Source: Flavobacterium sp. N2820 (GTDB lineage: Bacteria; Bacteroidota; Bacteroidia; Flavobacteriales; Flavobacteriaceae). From it: DNA of 64,000 nt. Under the pieces are notes generated by a model that was not told the DNA's origin, did not search any database, and saw nothing but the letters and a program-made list of their open reading frames with translations. Shown here one piece after another: positions 61,878 to 64,000 of the stretch (the stretch's first letter is position 1; the number at the start of each line of letters is the position of its first letter). The position numbers and the translations under genes are program-made. The DNA lies in NCBI RefSeq assembly GCF_025947285.1, contig NZ_CP110008.1:1441001-1505000 (forward strand), given 5' to 3'.

Positions 61878-62465
61878 TTAGTCAACTTTTTTAGCAGTTT
61901 GTAAACCGTTTGCTCTGAAATAAACGTAATGTTTAACAGCACCGTCTAAAACTACTCCTGGAGGAAAATGCAATTGAATTTTTACTTCTTGGTCATCTAA
62001 TAAATAACGTAAAGATTTCAATTGTTTATACTCGTCTTGTGCATTTGCACCAGTTTCGATATTAGCAACATCACGAACTGGCAATCTTAATGCTTCACGT
62101 CCGTTTTGTGAAATAACTAATACCGCATTTTGAAGTGCTGCTGGTGGTTTTGTACCATACTCCAAACTACCTTCTAATCCTGAAGCGGCATTTGTTGCGT
62201 AGTTCAATGCGATTTGGTCAAAAATGAATGCTCTACCTTGTTTCAAACGATCCTTATCGAATGAATTGATACCTGTTACACGGTCAGACGTACCGTCGAT
62301 TAAATCGATAATAGAACCTCCAGAAATTTCTTTCTTGATTTCCATTGTTTGATCATCAAGAACAACTTTAGAATTACCTAAGTCATTTCTTAATTGGGTT
62401 GAAAGTCGTCCGCTGATATCTCCTAAGAAAGCTAAAACGATACTAAAAAAAGCTAAATTTCTCAT
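61878..62465 (-). CDS. Candidate major capsid protein (beta-rich, 195 residues)
   Basis: 195 residues, mainly beta-rich, no membrane segment apart from a hydrophobic start (FFSIVLAFLG). The C-terminal half has QNAVLVISQNGREALRLPV, DDQEVKIQLHFPPGVVLDG and KHYVYFRANGLQTAKKVD, with alternating strands as in a jelly roll. The leader has AACCATTTAACC and a strong terminator follows, both fitting high expression. Capsid role is inference; no family match is visible. Confidence 0.6.
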   Translation of the reverse strand: MRNLAFFSIVLAFLGDISGRLSTQLRNDLGNSKVVLDDQTMEIKKEISGGSIIDLIDGTSDRVTGINSFDKDRLKQGRAFIFDQIALNYATNAASGLEGSLEYGTKPPAALQNAVLVISQNGREALRLPVRDVANIETGANAQDEYKQLKSLRYLLDDQEVKIQLHFPPGVVLDGAVKHYVYFRANGLQTAKKVD

Positions 62466-62474
62466 GTTTAATGT

Positions 62475-62486
62475 GGTTAAATGGTT
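62475..62486 (-). promoter_or_regulatory. Leader motif AACCATTTAACC
   Basis: An exact copy 9 nt before the candidate capsid start, minus strand. Confidence 0.55.
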
Positions 62487-62530
62487 TTTTTTTACTGTGG
62501 TTTTTTTTAAATACTAATTTTTTTGTTAGA

Positions 62531-62974
62531 TTAAACTAACTGTGCTGGTGCTACTCTTACCTCTCTTGCAGGTTCCCAGTCTACTGGATTTCTCAAGCTA
62601 CGTCCTAAACGTGCTGTTGCTGTTGGGTTTGACACCTCTGTTGTGTGGCCAATTACAGCATTAAGAAATTTACCTGTAGTTGTTGCATTGTCTTGTACTG
62701 GTACACTGTCTTTCAACATATCAGTTACATAATCAGTTCCTTGTTTAACAGCCATTCCTACGAATGCTGCTTGTACTGCTTCGCCAGCAGTAGTTTTTGG
62801 GTTTACCGAAGCAGCTGCAATTAACGCAACGCCAGTTACTAATAATTTTTTATAATTATTTGTACTTTCAGGCATTACATTAACAACTCCATCTGATAAT
62901 TTTGCCCCTGCTACTCCTGCTCCTATTTTTACAACAGAAGACATAGCGCTTTTTTGTGATGGTTTTTGAAACAT
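62531..62974 (-). CDS. Small membrane-associated structural-looking protein
   Basis: 147 residues with two glycine/alanine-rich hydrophobic stretches (VVKIGAGVAGAKL and LLVTGVALIAAASV). The C-terminal part has PTATARLGRSLRNPVDWEPAREVRV. Possibly a virion membrane protein. Leader has the AACCATTTAACC motif. Confidence 0.6.
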   Translation of the reverse strand: MFQKPSQKSAMSSVVKIGAGVAGAKLSDGVVNVMPESTNNYKKLLVTGVALIAAASVNPKTTAGEAVQAAFVGMAVKQGTDYVTDMLKDSVPVQDNATTTGKFLNAVIGHTTEVSNPTATARLGRSLRNPVDWEPAREVRVAPAQLV

Positions 62975-62984
62975 GGTTTAAAAT

Positions 62985-62996
62985 GGTTAAATGGTT
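62985..62996 (-). promoter_or_regulatory. Leader motif AACCATTTAACC
   Basis: An exact copy 10 nt before the 147-residue gene start, minus strand. Confidence 0.55.
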
Positions 62997-63006
62997 TTAT
63001 TTTATT

Positions 63007-63807
63007 TTAATTACTCACTAATTTACCTATGACAACACCCGCCAAAAGAAAACCGCCTAGTTTTAATAGGCTGTTACTGCTTTGTGGATTTTTTGGTGCT
63101 TCATTGGTTGGTTTTGGTTGGTTTTCTCCCGACATATCAACTGGTGCTGAATCTGTTGGTACTATCGTATTTCCTAATGTATAATTTGTAGCGGTTGCTT
63201 GAAATTTTACAAATGAAACAATTGGGAAAAGTAAATCTGCTGTACTTTCGATTGCTTTGTTTTCGGCAATATATTCTACTGGCGAAGCTTCAATAGCTTT
63301 GAAAATTATATGCTCTAAATGACCTATTAATTCTGTAACAAGTTCATTTCTTTGTTTTTGTGCTTCTTGTGATAACTTAGGATTGTCCCAGTTAAGATAT
63401 TCTTTCACAATAGCCAATTCGTTGTTAATTTCATTGATTAACTTCAATTGCAATTGAGCATTAGTAGTTTGCATTAAAACGGTTGCTTTTTCAACCATTG
63501 CCTTATATTTAGGCGCAAAACTTCTTGTAATCCAATTTTCAATAGCTATGTTTTCAACATCAGAAATCAATGCTGTGCCGTCTTCCGCAACATAAATACT
63601 ACCTCTACTAATTTCATCAATAGAAGTTCCAAATGCTTCTAAAAGTGCTTCAGCTAATTCACCTGGAATAGCTTGAATTGCAACTCTTACAGCTCCACGC
63701 CAAAGTCTACCAAAAAAACTTCTTTTTGGTTTGGTTGCTCCTTGAACCAATCCATTCACTCCTGTTGATACGGCTCTACCTAATGCTTTATTTGAATACT
63801 GTATCAT
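63007..63807 (-). CDS. 266-residue protein with C-terminal membrane anchor
   Basis: A basic N-terminal part (GATKPKRSFFGRLWRGAVRV), a long helical middle (about 90-190), a Pro/Asn-rich linker, and one C-terminal membrane segment (LLKLGGFLLAGVVIGKLV). Same C-terminal anchor style as the Ig-like and other element proteins. Probably virion-membrane-associated; no family recognised. Confidence 0.65.
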   Translation of the reverse strand: MIQYSNKALGRAVSTGVNGLVQGATKPKRSFFGRLWRGAVRVAIQAIPGELAEALLEAFGTSIDEISRGSIYVAEDGTALISDVENIAIENWITRSFAPKYKAMVEKATVLMQTTNAQLQLKLINEINNELAIVKEYLNWDNPKLSQEAQKQRNELVTELIGHLEHIIFKAIEASPVEYIAENKAIESTADLLFPIVSFVKFQATATNYTLGNTIVPTDSAPVDMSGENQPKPTNEAPKNPQSSNSLLKLGGFLLAGVVIGKLVSN

Positions 63808-63811
63808 GCTC

Positions 63812-64000
63812 TTATTTTTTTACTTGTTTAGATCCAGGACCATTGTCTTTCATTTTTGAAAATCCCCAAGCTAAAGCGCCAATAACTAAACCGCCAATGA
63901 TAATTACGCCACCGCCTGATTCAGTTGTTTTTTTAACTACAGCCGAACCACTACCCGGATTAGTGTTATTATTTCCGGTTGAACTTTCTCCTGGAAATGT
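63812..64000 (-). CDS. C-terminal part of a small membrane protein (cut by window edge)
   Basis: 62 residues visible; its start is beyond the window. A Gly/Asn/Ser-rich linker precedes a membrane segment (GGVIIIGGLVIGALAWGFS) and a polar lysine-containing tail. The same anchor pattern as its neighbours. Ends 4 nt before the next gene start. Confidence 0.65.
   Translation of the reverse strand, partial: TFPGESSTGNNNTNPGSGSAVVKKTTESGGGVIIIGGLVIGALAWGFSKMKDNGPGSKQVKK

Larger units (their letters stand above)
43735..64000. mobile_element. Integrated viral element at a tRNA gene (left part, over 20 kb)
   Basis: Starts at the 3' end of the CAU tRNA with a plus-strand tyrosine integrase. All other recognised genes to the window end are on the minus strand and tightly packed. 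The genes include a candidate capsid protein, receptor-binding fibre, lysis proteins, peptidoglycan enzymes, DNA methyltransferase, SF2 helicase, a RecA-like ATPase fusion and many single-pass membrane proteins. No portal, terminase or tail genes are seen. The right attachment site is not in the window, and no repeat of the tRNA 3' end was found here. Best reading: a temperate, tailless, membrane-containing virus. A novel prophage or other satellite is the alternative. Confidence 0.75.

Noticed and set aside
43735..64000. Direct repeat of the tRNA 3' end as the right attachment site
   Set aside because: I did not find a copy of the sequence from the tRNA 3' part elsewhere in the window, so the far boundary is outside it.

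Overview
The window is a low-GC Bacteroidota chromosome segment, most likely from Flavobacterium or a close Flavobacteriaceae relative. Supporting signs are Bacteroidetes-type promoters (TTTG or TTG, about 19 bp, then TAnnTTTG) with no Shine-Dalgarno pattern, a 6S-Flavo RNA between zapA and rny, TonB-dependent receptor and CarboxypepD_reg-type proteins, DUF4199, DUF4290 and DUF5686 proteins, and a GxxExxY protein in its usual repeat setting.

Positions 1-43,660 are ordinary core chromosome. In order: carB and rpmH; a TPR and a thioredoxin-fold protein; a minus-strand run of hydrolase, lytic transglycosylase and TauE-like exporter; mtaB; a 750-bp gap holding two related hairpin units; a GlmU-like nucleotidyltransferase and rpmE2; a plus-strand run of DUF4199, GT2 glycosyltransferase, phosphohexomutase and ABC exporter; envelope genes (lipoprotein, TonB receptor, M23 peptidase); a zapB-like gene, zapA, 6S RNA and rny; a PAS histidine kinase and xerD; three small outer-membrane barrels; aroQ; a GxxExxY gene inside inverted repeats; DUF5686; murA, DUF4290 and DUF493; recQ and fmt; HU; yqgE; a class IV aminotransferase; and a START-like protein.

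At 43,661 a tRNA with anticodon CAU starts, and from its 3' end to the window edge (at least 20.3 kb) lies an integrated element. A tyrosine integrase is on the plus strand beside the tRNA. About 30 other genes are on the minus strand, packed with 1-4 nt gaps or overlaps. In transcription order they are: small structural-looking proteins (several with a single membrane segment), a candidate capsid protein followed by a terminator, two annexin-like membrane-anchored paralogues, two Ig-like membrane-anchored proteins, a lysozyme-like protein, a receptor-binding fibre, a lysis and peptidoglycan-degrading set (holin-like, unimolecular spanin, PG-binding, HExxH and M23 proteins), a DNA methyltransferase, a giant SF2 helicase, a DUF2958/RecA-like fusion and a 36-residue basic peptide. 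No portal, terminase, tape-measure, sheath or tail-tube gene is recognisable. The many single-pass membrane proteins suggest a temperate, tailless, membrane-containing virus. This is an inference, and the far end of the element is outside the window.

The most notable details in the element are: a homopolymer A10 at the 3' end of the lysozyme gene that a -1 shift would use to add a membrane anchor ending 1 nt before the next start codon; a motif AACCATTTAACC in nearly every real gap before a start codon; a 17-residue C-terminal tail shared by two unrelated adjacent proteins; and two tandem pairs of paralogous membrane-anchored proteins.
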